Assembly (NCBI GenBank): GCA_030615435.1
Contig: JAUWZH010000001.1
Span: 1 to 31,493, forward strand
Direction: 5' to 3'
Source of the DNA: Candidatus Brocadiaceae bacterium
Lineage (GTDB): Bacteria; Planctomycetota; Brocadiia; SM23-32
DNA: 31,493 bases
Shown: positions 6,908 through 14,592 of the stretch, piece by piece
Layout of the letters: the number at the start of each line of letters is the position of its first letter
Numbering within the stretch: the stretch's first letter is position 1
Program-made: the position numbers and the translations under genes
The notes under the pieces: generated by a model
Database searches by the model: none
Told to the model about the DNA's origin: nothing
What the model saw: only the letters and a program-made list of their open reading frames with translations

Positions 6908-7684
6908 GTGAATGAACGCCACCGACACGGCAGGCGGCCTGCGTGGCGGCGTGAGCTGCACGGCATCTACGTCATTGCCAAGAAGGATGCGATGATCTAT
7001 TACGTGCAGCCGCCGGTATTGATCTTCGGCGTGCTGTTTCCCATTTTCGTTTTCCTGGCCTTCGTCGTGGGCCGGGACGTGGCGCCGGAGACGGTTGTGC
7101 CCGGGATGCTGGCCATGGCGCTGTTTTTCACGGCCTCTGCGATGGGGCCGCTCGTGACGCCCTGGGAGCGAAGGGCGAGGACCTACGAACGCCTCATCTC
7201 CAGTCCAGTCTCTCAGTTGTCGCTCATCCTGGGGGACGTGCTGGCAGGAGCGTGTTTCGGTGTGGTGCTCTCGCTGCTGCCGCTGGCTTTGGGCTGGGGC
7301 CTTACCGGCGCATCGCTGTCCAGGCCCGTGTTGCTGCCCGGGGCCATCGCGCTTTCTGCGCTGTGCTTCGCCGCGCTTGGCTCCCTTCTTTCGGCCCCGC
7401 CGACAGACAACCCGTCGCAGGTGATGATGCTGTCCAATCTCGTACGACTTCCCCTTATTTTCATCAGCGGCGTCTTCGTGCCGCTCGCTGAGATGCCCGC
7501 CTGGAGCCGGCCGTTGGTCCCCCTCTCTCCCCTTTCATACTGCACGGACATGGTGCGGGCGGCCTTCGGAACACAGAGCTACTTTCCTCTGTGGCTCGAC
7601 CCGCTGATGCTCGCCGCCTTCACCGGGGCATTTCTCGTGGTCGGCCTGTTCTTCCACCGGCGGGCCCGCGCGAAGGCCCTCTGA
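6908..7684 (+). CDS. ABC-2 type exporter, permease subunit
   Basis: 258 aa with about six hydrophobic spans (roughly 36-60, 65-85, 105-135, 142-162, 180-200 and 225-245). ABC2_membrane features: an amphipathic start before the first span (ELHGIYVIAKKDAMIYY), the TPWERRARTYERLISSP cytoplasmic loop, and ISGVFVPLAEMPAW before the last spans. Starts with GTG, GGAG lying in the short gap after the ATPase stop. It pairs with the ATPase upstream as the membrane half of the exporter. This is the last gene of the operon: right after its stop the plus-strand order ends and the minus-strand Rhs island begins. Confidence 0.9.
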   Translation: MNERHRHGRRPAWRRELHGIYVIAKKDAMIYYVQPPVLIFGVLFPIFVFLAFVVGRDVAPETVVPGMLAMALFFTASAMGPLVTPWERRARTYERLISSPVSQLSLILGDVLAGACFGVVLSLLPLALGWGLTGASLSRPVLLPGAIALSALCFAALGSLLSAPPTDNPSQVMMLSNLVRLPLIFISGVFVPLAEMPAWSRPLVPLSPLSYCTDMVRAAFGTQSYFPLWLDPLMLAAFTGAFLVVGLFFHRRARAKAL

Positions 7685-7739
7685 GCGAGCAGCGCGGGCC
7701 AGGGCGAGAAGAATGCTTGCGGCGCGGCGGCTGCCGGAC

Positions 7740-8192
7740 AAGTGGCCCTCCGGCCCAATGTGGCCGCCTTGAACGGCAACCGTGGCTTCGCCGTAGGGGT
7801 CGTATTTAATCTTCTCGTCGGTGTCACCACTGGAATCGGTTACAGCCACTACGTTCCAGTTTGCCTGCTGACAGTAGAAGTGGCGGCTCCGATCCGCCGC
7901 CGTCTACACAGTCACCATCATCGTCCGTATCCTTGTCAAATATGAGGACCTCGTCAATGTAGATGCCGCCGTAGACGTACTGCCTGCGGGCCTCCCACTT
8001 GTCGTCCTCTGCGCCCTCGCCGTTGGTGTCCCACTCCCTCTCTTCGAGCACCTGCCAGCCATCGCAAACGCATACGACACCCGCAGTAGCTGTTCCGCCC
8101 AGTTGCCCGGTGTGGCACCCCCGATACCACGAAAGTTGGGGTCCTTCCCACGCTCGCATCTTACCGCCGCGCAAAGGCCCCCGGAACACCAC
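7740..8192 (-). pseudogene. Decayed rhs core fragment (copy A)
   Basis: On the minus strand this encodes GWQVLEEREWDTNGEGAEDD, YVYGGIYIDEVLIFDKDTDD and then, in another frame, the continuation AVTDSSGDTDEKIKYDPYGE. Bases 7761-8063 match the core of copies B and C closely. An extra C near 7890 (GGCTCCGATCC versus GGCTCGATCC in the other copies) breaks the frame within the DGGGSSRHFYC segment. The conserved end GNPYLFQGRRW...FLQRDP is missing or degraded beyond recognition, and upstream of 8063 the match stops abruptly. It has no tip and no usable start, so it is a remnant. It marks the downstream edge of the array next to the ABC permease gene. Confidence 0.8.
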
Positions 8193-8234
8193 CTGTGTAG
8201 TCTCTTCTGAGAACTCGGAATTAGGGAGTGAGCG

Positions 8235-9326
8235 TCATCGCAAGGGTTGACCCCGGGGATGAAGACCCACCCTCTGCTGAAGCCATGCGTAGAGGGGCTG
8301 ACTCTGAGCCTTCCCGAAGTGGAGGAGACCCGTCCCGTGCTTTTTCACAAACTCAATGTGGACCACCCGGTCGTTCTGTAGGCAGAAAAGGTACTCTATC
8401 TTTCTGCCGCTCTGAAGCTGCACGACCACATAGAAGTAGCGCCGACTGGCTATGGGCCTCGATGGCTCTGCAGTTTGCAGCGCAGAGACAAACCTTCTCA
8501 GCTCCTCCTGCCCCGAGATTTGGTCTACGACGCTATTGGCACGGTACCAATCTTCATACAAAGTGACCGTCCTTATCGACGCCGCCGACAGCAGTTCAAT
8601 TGCCGTGTACATCTGCTCTTCAAGGGCACGAGACTGTACGGATGATATCCTGTCCTCCATGAGCATCCTGCCAAGCATAAACGTGATTACCGCGAGAGAA
8701 GCCAACATGACAGCCAAGGAAACCACGATGCTAGTAGTACGCCACGACTTCTTCGTTGTCGCCCTTCCGGAATTCGCATCAGCCTGCGCGGTTGGGCGTG
8801 GGCTGGCTGCTCGGTCAGAGGGCTTCTGCTCCGCAACGGAGAGCATGGCCCCTTTGACCCGATCGCTGCCCAGGTACCTTAGCACGAACCCCAACGGGAC
8901 ACCGATGATGGCGGCATTCAGAAGGGCCCCCAGCACGAAAGGCAAGAGGAATTCCGATGCCGGCCCAGAACCAGAGCCCAAGCCCACCGCAATGCCGATC
9001 AGCTGGAATGCCGCAAAACCAATCACAGCGGCGAACGCCAGGGCCGTCAAGATCCGAAGAACCTTGCGAGCCCATTCGCTGAGCTGCAAGAGCTTCCAGC
9101 CGGATATCAGAGCCAGGACGCCCACAGCGCACAACGTCATCGCGATAATGCCAGAGCGCCCCAGAGCAAACGCTTGGCCGTCTGTTGGTGAAACGCCGGA
9201 ATTGGTCTGGCGTATCAGCAGCAGCATGTAGGCCCCCATGCCGGACCCGGCGCACAACAGCGCCCCAACCACAATCCAGAACCAACCAATAACAGTGACA
9301 CACGTCGGACGCTTGTCCCCAGGCAT
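8235..9326 (-). CDS. Membrane protein of unknown function, putative partner/immunity of the copy B tip
   Basis: 363 aa. Five hydrophobic spans are visible: about 10-33, 56-78, 86-108, 120-145 and 195-218, followed by a soluble C-terminal part of about 140 residues. The loop between spans 4 and 5 is polar (EQKPSDRAASPRPTAQADANSG). The soluble part ends with IEYLFCLQNDRVVHIEFVKKH and has no motif I recognise. The start is the ATG at 9326, preceded by GAGGAGAGGA; an upstream in-frame ATG at 9344 lacks such a site. It follows the stop of the rhs tip by 68 bp on the same strand. That position suggests immunity or accessory function for the tip, but nothing in the sequence proves it. Confidence 0.65.
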   Translation of the reverse strand: MPGDKRPTCVTVIGWFWIVVGALLCAGSGMGAYMLLLIRQTNSGVSPTDGQAFALGRSGIIAMTLCAVGVLALISGWKLLQLSEWARKVLRILTALAFAAVIGFAAFQLIGIAVGLGSGSGPASEFLLPFVLGALLNAAIIGVPLGFVLRYLGSDRVKGAMLSVAEQKPSDRAASPRPTAQADANSGRATTKKSWRTTSIVVSLAVMLASLAVITFMLGRMLMEDRISSVQSRALEEQMYTAIELLSAASIRTVTLYEDWYRANSVVDQISGQEELRRFVSALQTAEPSRPIASRRYFYVVVQLQSGRKIEYLFCLQNDRVVHIEFVKKHGTGLLHFGKAQSQPLYAWLQQRVGLHPRGQPLR

Positions 9327-9394
9327 AATTCCTCTCCTCGGCAACCGTCACTCTATTTCAAGTCATGCCAGCTGGTCCAGGGCACGGAAACTCC

Positions 9395-10990
9395 CTACTC
9401 CTGAGCATCGCATGTGCCTATGATATCGTCATCCATGATCTCGTACTTACACACCAATAGTCCCACAGGCAGAGACACACCGACGTAACCACCCCCACCC
9501 GTAACCCGCTCTTCGGCTGGGGTGAATATTCCGATGAAGCCCGAGACACCCGCGAAACCAAGTCCGGCAGACCACTCAAAGAAGAAACCTTTGTACGCTT
9601 TAGGACAGTTCTTGCCAGTGATGTTCCCCAAAGGATGTGCACTCCACACTATTCCAGCCGCTACCCCTTGGCAGGTCTTTTGCAGGTTTACACGGTGCCT
9701 GCAGTTATTCTCATCGCAGCAATACATCTTGATAATCTTTGAAGACCAGCGGCCGCCATCCGAGAGGAACGGCAGCGTGATACCACCCTCAAGCTGAATG
9801 TCCCATCCGCCATAGTAGGAAATGAAACCCGAGTATCCCGCGCCGACTTCTTGCCAGGTTGCTCGACCAGGAAGCCGGCCTGCAAAGATCGGGTCTGCCA
9901 GCTTGGCCAGTTCCAGGTCGATGCGCCGGCCAATGCGTCTGTCGAGTGCCCTGCCTTGCCGCCAAGCCCACTTTGCTCCCCGCCCGGCTCTTTGTGCTCC
10001 CCGCCAAGTTTTGCGCCAGAAGGGCTCCCAACCAAAAGGATCCGAGTAGTATGTCGGGCAACCGTCCACGTATTCATATAGGCTCAGGGCTTGCGCCCAG
10101 CCGATCGGATCCCGTTGCAGGAACCTGCCCAGGACGGGGGTGTAAACGCGATTGCGGAAGTAATACAAGTCAACTTCTGAGTCCCAGCGGCGGCCCTGGA
10201 AGAGGTAGGGGTTGCCGGTGGCGGAGTGGCCGCCTTGGACCGTGACGGTGGCTTCGCCGTAAGAGTCATACTTGATCTTCTCGTCGGTGTCTCCGGAACT
10301 ATCAGTAACTGCAATGACGTTCCAGTTTGCCTGCTGACAGTAGAAGTGGCGGCTCGATCCGCCCCCATCCGTGCAGTAACCGTCGTCGTCCGTATCCTTG
10401 TCGAATATGAGGACCTCATCAATGTATATGCCGCCGTAAACATCCTGCCTTCGAGGCTCCCACTGGTCGTCTTCTGCGCCCTCTCCGATGGTGTCCCATT
10501 CCCTCTCCTCGAGCACCTGCCAGGCGTCGTAGAGGTATATCACGTCCGTGCCTGTGGCGAGGTCTTTCTTCACCCTTCGATTCAGGCCGTCGTAGTAGTA
10601 CTCCACCACAGTTGACCATGCAGGCGTCCCCTCGCCGTAGTCGTCCGAGTGCTCCACCTTGATGAGCCTGTTGCGGTAATCATAGTGGAAGCGGTCGGCC
10701 TTGTTGGTCGGATCGGTCCTGTCGGGCAGGATATACAGATTCCCGCTCTTGCTCGCGCCCTCGCCCCAGTCCAGGTTGAACGATCCAACGCCGCCCTGCG
10801 GGTCAAGCGCCGTGATCTCGTTCACGGTGTTATGCGTGCGCGTGTCGTAGGGCGTGTCATCCACCCTGTTCGTCTTGCTGACAATAGCGTCCCAGTTCCC
10901 GATCACCTCGAGCGTCCAGTGCTGTTCCCTGGCCGGCGTCCCCGTGATGGCGTCTTGCACCTCGTTGAGATCGCTTACCGTACGGCACAA
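9395..10990 (-). CDS. N-terminally truncated Rhs/YD-repeat protein with unique C-terminal tip (copy B)
   Basis: 531 aa, no signal and no N-terminal Rhs shell: the frame opens right after a TGA, so only the last YD repeats are left. The core runs from the TPAREQHWTLEVIGNWDAI block through TRTHNTVNEIT, YDYRNRLIKVEHSDDYGEG, VVEYYYDGLNRRVKKD and WNVIAVTDSSGD to GNPYLFQGRRWDSEVDLYYF and GRFLQRDPIGWAQALSLYEY, the classic Rhs-associated core, then DPFGW. After it comes a unique tip of about 200 residues: an Arg/Trp-rich basic stretch (FWRKTWRGAQRAGRGAKWAW), then a Cys-containing part (KMYCCDENNCRHR), then Gly-rich alternating segments (SAGLGFAGVSGFIGIFT, GGGGYVGVSLPVGLLVCKYE). No known toxin motif is seen. 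It is likely a displaced, silent or recombination-donor cassette. Confidence 0.75.
   Translation of the reverse strand: MCRTVSDLNEVQDAITGTPAREQHWTLEVIGNWDAIVSKTNRVDDTPYDTRTHNTVNEITALDPQGGVGSFNLDWGEGASKSGNLYILPDRTDPTNKADRFHYDYRNRLIKVEHSDDYGEGTPAWSTVVEYYYDGLNRRVKKDLATGTDVIYLYDAWQVLEEREWDTIGEGAEDDQWEPRRQDVYGGIYIDEVLIFDKDTDDDGYCTDGGGSSRHFYCQQANWNVIAVTDSSGDTDEKIKYDSYGEATVTVQGGHSATGNPYLFQGRRWDSEVDLYYFRNRVYTPVLGRFLQRDPIGWAQALSLYEYVDGCPTYYSDPFGWEPFWRKTWRGAQRAGRGAKWAWRQGRALDRRIGRRIDLELAKLADPIFAGRLPGRATWQEVGAGYSGFISYYGGWDIQLEGGITLPFLSDGGRWSSKIIKMYCCDENNCRHRVNLQKTCQGVAAGIVWSAHPLGNITGKNCPKAYKGFFFEWSAGLGFAGVSGFIGIFTPAEERVTGGGGYVGVSLPVGLLVCKYEIMDDDIIGTCDAQE
10107..10684 (-). repeat. rhs core repeat, copy B
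   Basis: Conserved DNA block shared with copy C (13363-13940) at a constant offset of 3256 bp without net gaps, and partly with copies A and D. Encodes from RLIKVEHSDDYGEG to FLQRDPI. It would serve as a substrate for homologous exchange of the tip that follows. Confidence 0.8.
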
Positions 10991-11024
10991 TCAGCCACCC
11001 CAGGCTTCTTAAGAGGCGGAGAAT

Positions 11025-11507
11025 CTAATCAGTCCGCCCCATGTGTTTGTACGTGGGCGAAGCGATGACAGGTCCTTTTCCCGGCACTATGATCTCCAAC
11101 TCATTCGACCTCGCGCCCGCCCATTTGAAGTACAGCTTGTGTTTTCCCGGCCCGAGCCAGTCTCGTATCTCATGATCCGTCATCCCAAATGCTATGAAGT
11201 TCTCTGCCGGAGCAGGGGGAATGTGTCTCGCAAGAATGCGCTTCAGTGAGACCTCCGGTTTGGGACCAGGTAATCGTGCTCTTTCAGCATCTATATAGAA
11301 CTCAAACTCTTTGACGCCAAACGGATGCACCAAAATCGTCCGCTTGCCAGAAATAGAAATCTTGATAAGGAGCTCGCCTAAGTCCGTTCTTTCTGCCCTG
11401 ACGCCCAAAAATAAATTGACGTTTTTCTTAATCCCTGCCTGACTGACAACGCAGCCGTTGAGAACTAACACGAGCGCACAAGCCGTGATTTGTAGATATT
11501 TCCTCAC
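11025..11507 (-). CDS. Small lipoprotein of unknown function
   Basis: 160 aa from GTG 11507. A near-perfect AAGGAGG ribosome site lies 11 nt upstream, and this start gives a proper lipoprotein signal: VRKYLQ, then hydrophobic ACALVLVL and the lipobox LNGC (Cys19). Starts further upstream would overlap the preceding gene and spoil the signal. The mature part looks like a beta-sandwich: FLGVRAERTDLGELLIKISI, KRTILVHPFGVKEFEFYI and KLYFKWAGARSNELEIIVPG read as alternating strands. I do not recognise the family. It follows the LRR lipoprotein by about 90 bp, and its stop is 34 bp before the copy B core. Base composition is AT-rich compared with the chromosome. It may be part of the immunity or accessory set of tip C. 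Confidence 0.7.
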   Translation of the reverse strand: MRKYLQITACALVLVLNGCVVSQAGIKKNVNLFLGVRAERTDLGELLIKISISGKRTILVHPFGVKEFEFYIDAERARLPGPKPEVSLKRILARHIPPAPAENFIAFGMTDHEIRDWLGPGKHKLYFKWAGARSNELEIIVPGKGPVIASPTYKHMGRTD

Positions 11508-11596
11508 TGATTGAAAAACCTCCTTGAGGAAGCTCGGAGTTCGCAAAGCCCGAACCGAGGGAACGCAGAACAAACATGAATACGCATAACCATGAC

Positions 11597-12586
11597 TCAA
11601 TAACGCACTTTGCACTGTGGGTTAGTCTTCTCGAACTCTCCGATCTGTTCCTCCGTTATGAAATAGCAGCCCCTTATGTCGAGCTCCCTTAGTTTCGGCA
11701 TGTTGCCAAGGACTCCTATTTCCTTCACCCTAGGGCAGCCCGCGACGCACAGGTATTCGAGCTCCTTAAGACGGGCCAGCGGCCGTAGGTCTTCTACATC
11801 CTTACAGCGCATTAGATCCAAGTAATTGAGGTTCTTCAGAGTGGACAACGGCTCCAAATTTGATGTGCCGCTACACTCCCTCAGGGTTAAAAATCTTAGT
11901 TCGACAAGGCTCGCAAGCGATGAAATGTCTGCAATATTCCGACAGCGCCAAAGTTTGAGAGCCTTGAGATGCGTAAAGCCTTCAAGCGGCTGCAAGGTAC
12001 TGATCCTGCGAGGTTTTCCACGAATACTCTCGTCGAAGTAGATGGTGAGTATCTTGGGACTCCAATACCTTTCGCAGATTGCCGCGAATTGGCCTTCGTC
12101 CAAATTTCGGAAAGGGGAGAAACCTATGACCTCTGCGTTACGACCCCTACCCAACATCAGCTCAATGCAATTGTTAGCGTCTCTCTCCCCAAAAACAAGA
12201 GGTTGAGACTCTTCCCCAGAGAAGACATAGGGCCAGTCCTTTGCCCCACCGGACAAGAACCCCCTCCTCACACGCACGACTAAGGCGTCACCAGGCCCGA
12301 CCCTTAGCACCTTCGTAGTGGCAGGCGGAAAGAACGTTCCGTCGAAGGCTTCCTCGCCAGTCATCAAATTCTGTGCGAGGACAAGACTTTTCATCACTAC
12401 TTCTGATCTTTCAAGTTCCTCGTTAGACTTTGAAGCTAGCCTTTGGGGGACCGATCCTCCTGTCGCTGACTTGGCGTTTGGCCCTGACCTTCGCGTGTAG
12501 TTGCATGAAACCAAGCAGATAATGGTGCTGAGTGCCAAAATGGAAAGTGCCTGCGCAGCGTACGGACGGTTCATATTCCCAGACAT
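11597..12586 (-). CDS. Leucine-rich-repeat lipoprotein
   Basis: 329 aa. Signal: MNRPYAAQALSILALSTIIC, then the lipobox LVSC (Cys28). The middle (about 50-185) is unfamiliar and contains VLRVGPGDALVVRVRRGFL. From about 205 to the end there are five LRRs of 22-23 residues, each with a cysteine after the beta-strand: LKALKLWRC, LRFLTLREC, LNYLDLMRC, LEYLCVAGC and LRELDIRGC. LRR repeats usually bind another protein, so a surface- or periplasm-exposed binding role fits. GGAGAG lies 6 nt before the ATG at 12586; an internal ATG 4 codons later is an alternative. It is the first sizeable gene behind the copy C tip, on the same strand, and is a natural immunity candidate. AT-richer than the flanks. 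Confidence 0.8.
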   Translation of the reverse strand: MSGNMNRPYAAQALSILALSTIICLVSCNYTRRSGPNAKSATGGSVPQRLASKSNEELERSEVVMKSLVLAQNLMTGEEAFDGTFFPPATTKVLRVGPGDALVVRVRRGFLSGGAKDWPYVFSGEESQPLVFGERDANNCIELMLGRGRNAEVIGFSPFRNLDEGQFAAICERYWSPKILTIYFDESIRGKPRRISTLQPLEGFTHLKALKLWRCRNIADISSLASLVELRFLTLRECSGTSNLEPLSTLKNLNYLDLMRCKDVEDLRPLARLKELEYLCVAGCPRVKEIGVLGNMPKLRELDIRGCYFITEEQIGEFEKTNPQCKVRY

Positions 12587-12621
12587 GTGCGCTCTCCAGA
12601 GAGTGCCAGGTTCATATTCAA

Positions 12622-12804
12622 TTATCGCTCAGCAGCCACAAGAGCTGCTTCGTATTCTTCGTCTGGCACACGCATGCTGGCCGGGGAGTGCACAGGCCAG
12701 CCCAATTGCCTTAGAAGCGCGGTTCTGTCCCTGAGTCCAAAGGCACTCTGCTGCCGCATCACCCATCCTAGGCGCTCCATATAAACAACCCGCCTCGGTC
12801 CCAT
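12622..12804 (-). CDS. Possible 60-aa protein directly behind the copy C tip
   Basis: The ATG lies 2 bases after the TAG of the rhs tip (TAGCCATG), an arrangement suited to termination-reinitiation. The product begins MGPRRVVYMERLGWVMRQQS and ends DEEYEAALVAAER. It is charged, has no membrane segment and no motif I recognise. There is no ribosome site of its own. It fills most of the 220-bp gap between the tip and the LRR lipoprotein. It could be a small immunity or antitoxin protein, or chance. Confidence 0.35.
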   Translation of the reverse strand: MGPRRVVYMERLGWVMRQQSAFGLRDRTALLRQLGWPVHSPASMRVPDEEYEAALVAAER

Positions 12805-12806
12805 GG

Positions 12807-14096
12807 CTACCAAGATTTCTCCACCCGGCAGTATGGAGACTCCGTTTCGGCACCTCCACCGAAGATCCCAATTATCCCTCGTACCCTGCGCCCAATCCAA
12901 CGACCTGGCCCGGCGGCAGCACCCACTATACCACGGCCGATGCCAATTGGAATATCTATTAGCCAATGCACAGGTGGGCGATAAATTGAGTATCTGCAGT
13001 AACCATTAGCGTCCGAACCCACGCCTGGACTTACCAAATCTAGCGACCCACGCTCGCCTATCAGCTGATTGTTCTTGTCGTAACAACATTGCTGACACCA
13101 CTCGAACCATCCGCATCCCAATTCTCTGTAACATGTCCCTCTGTGGAGGATGCTCCCCCACCGCACCCCCCAGAACCCCTGACCCTCCTCGCACCAATGC
13201 GGAGGCCCGTTTGCAGCGTAATCCTCCACGCTCTCGGGGTAATTCTCTGTCGGGTCGGGTTCGGTGTCCGGGCAGGATGCTTGCAAACCGAATGGATCCA
13301 CGTAATAAGTGGGAACAGACAGCCCATACTGGTACAGGTTCGTAACTATCACACTTATAATGGGATCACGCTGCAGGAAACGGCCGAGGACGGGGGAATA
13401 GACGCGGTTGCGGAAGTAATACAAATCAACTTCATCATCCCAGCGGCGGCTTTGGAAGAGGTAAGGGTTGCCGGTGGCGGAGTGGCCGCCCTGGACTGTG
13501 ACGGTGGCTTCGCCGTACGAGTCATACTTAATCTTCTCGTCGGTGTCTCCACTGGAATCGGTTACGGCCACTACGTTCCAGTTGGCCTGCTGACAGTAGA
13601 AGTGGCGGCTCGATCCGCCGCCGTCTACACAGTCGCCGTCGTCGTCCGTATCCTTGTCAAAGATCAGGACCTCGTCTATGTATGTGGCGCCGTAGACGTA
13701 CTGCCGCCTGGGTTCCCACTTGTCGTCCTCCGCCCCCTCGCCGTTGGTGTCCCACTCCCTCTCCTCAAGCACCTGCCAGCCGTCATAGAGGTAGATCACA
13801 TCGGTGCCTGTGGCGAGGTCCTTTTTCACGCGGCGGTTGAGGCCGTCGTAGTAATACTCCACCACAGTTGACCACGAAGGCGTCCCCTCGCCGTAATCGT
13901 CCGAGTGCTCCACCTTGATGAGGCGGTTGCTATAGTCGCACACATACTTGTGGTCCCTGTCTGCAGAACCGTCCTGGGTGAGGCTCCCGGCTGCATCATA
14001 GGTCAGCGAGATCTGCGTCTCGCCCATCCAACCCGTAGCATATGGAATCCACCGAGGTGGGTTCCTGCACAATCCTGCCCACGACAACGCCATCAC
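12807..14096 (-). CDS. N-terminally truncated Rhs/YD-repeat protein with Cys-rich tip (copy C)
   Basis: 429 aa. The first ~50 residues differ from copy B (TYDAAGSLTQDGSADRDHKY) but are still YD-repeat-like; from SNRLIKVEHSDDYGEG to GRFLQRDPI the protein is almost the same as copy B. After YYVDPFGLQ follows a unique tip of about 155 residues with many cysteines and tryptophans (PPHWCEEGQGFWGVRWG, CYRELGCGWFEWCQQCC) and then a Gly-rich hydrophobic stretch (WLIDIPIGIGRGIVGAAAG, RGIIGIFGGGA). The Cys-rich part suggests a disulfide-bonded, extracytoplasmic domain; the rear could insert into a membrane. No N-terminal shell or export signal is encoded. The true 5' end is uncertain; the nominal start has no ribosome site. 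Displaced tip cassette. Confidence 0.75.
   Translation of the reverse strand: MMALSWAGLCRNPPRWIPYATGWMGETQISLTYDAAGSLTQDGSADRDHKYVCDYSNRLIKVEHSDDYGEGTPSWSTVVEYYYDGLNRRVKKDLATGTDVIYLYDGWQVLEEREWDTNGEGAEDDKWEPRRQYVYGATYIDEVLIFDKDTDDDGDCVDGGGSSRHFYCQQANWNVVAVTDSSGDTDEKIKYDSYGEATVTVQGGHSATGNPYLFQSRRWDDEVDLYYFRNRVYSPVLGRFLQRDPIISVIVTNLYQYGLSVPTYYVDPFGLQASCPDTEPDPTENYPESVEDYAANGPPHWCEEGQGFWGVRWGSILHRGTCYRELGCGWFEWCQQCCYDKNNQLIGERGSLDLVSPGVGSDANGYCRYSIYRPPVHWLIDIPIGIGRGIVGAAAGPGRWIGRRVRGIIGIFGGGAETESPYCRVEKSW
13363..13940 (-). repeat. rhs core repeat, copy C
   Basis: Near-identical partner of the block at 10107-10684. About 13 amino-acid changes are visible over about 190 residues, so the copies are recent or kept alike by gene conversion. 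Confidence 0.8.
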
Positions 14097-14107
14097 TGAC
14101 CGTCAGT
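14095..14107. repeat. Short palindrome at the 5' edge of rhs copy C
   Basis: ACTGAC-C-GTCAGT, a perfect 6-bp dyad within TCACTGACCGTCAGTCACTGGTGA. It lies where the open rhs frame of copy C begins. It may mark a junction or be chance. Confidence 0.3.
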
Positions 14108-14235
14108 CACTGGTGAACGCGAAGAAGTGCCATGTCAGCATTACCCCGTCGCCCTCGAGACCATCTCCAGGTGAAGGCGTCCCGGCGGTTCCGGCCTAAC
14201 TCTGAAATACAGTGGGCTCATGCCGTCGCAGGCAT

Positions 14236-14592
14236 TCATTCGTCTCGCCGCAACAGCCTCTGCCATCGCGTCAGCCCATAAACTGGCGTCAGGATAAGGA
14301 ATAACTCCAGCCCGACCGAGACGGTTCCCACCTTTGCAGCCGTTCGCTGAAGCTTGTGGGCGACATGGAGGCTGAACAGCCCTAGGGACAAGAACCACAA
14401 AGGGATCAGAAGTCCTATTTCGAGGTCGCTCGCCACGTCAAGCCAGCCGCTCAACTGCAGCCGGGGCTTTCCCGTCGTTGATAAGTACACGGCCAAAGCT
14501 GCGATCTGAAGCAGGCAGATAATGCTCATGAAATTGTGAAAAACCAGGTAAACCGTTAGAATCCGCTTCAGCAAATGTCTTCTGTTCCTCAA
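14236..14592 (-). CDS. Small membrane protein of unknown function (second of an overlapping pair)
   Basis: 118 aa from TTG 14592. The TTG overlaps the stop of the upstream gene in TTGA, and GAGAGG lies about 7 nt ahead, so this start gives coupled translation. Basic N-terminus (RNRRHLLKR), then hydrophobic spans at about 10-33, 52-75 and 88-106, separated by short polar loops, and a basic end (RWQRLLRRDE). No family recognised. With its partner it sits behind the copy D tip and before core C. Confidence 0.65.
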   Translation of the reverse strand: MRNRRHLLKRILTVYLVFHNFMSIICLLQIAALAVYLSTTGKPRLQLSGWLDVASDLEIGLLIPLWFLSLGLFSLHVAHKLQRTAAKVGTVSVGLELFLILTPVYGLTRWQRLLRRDE

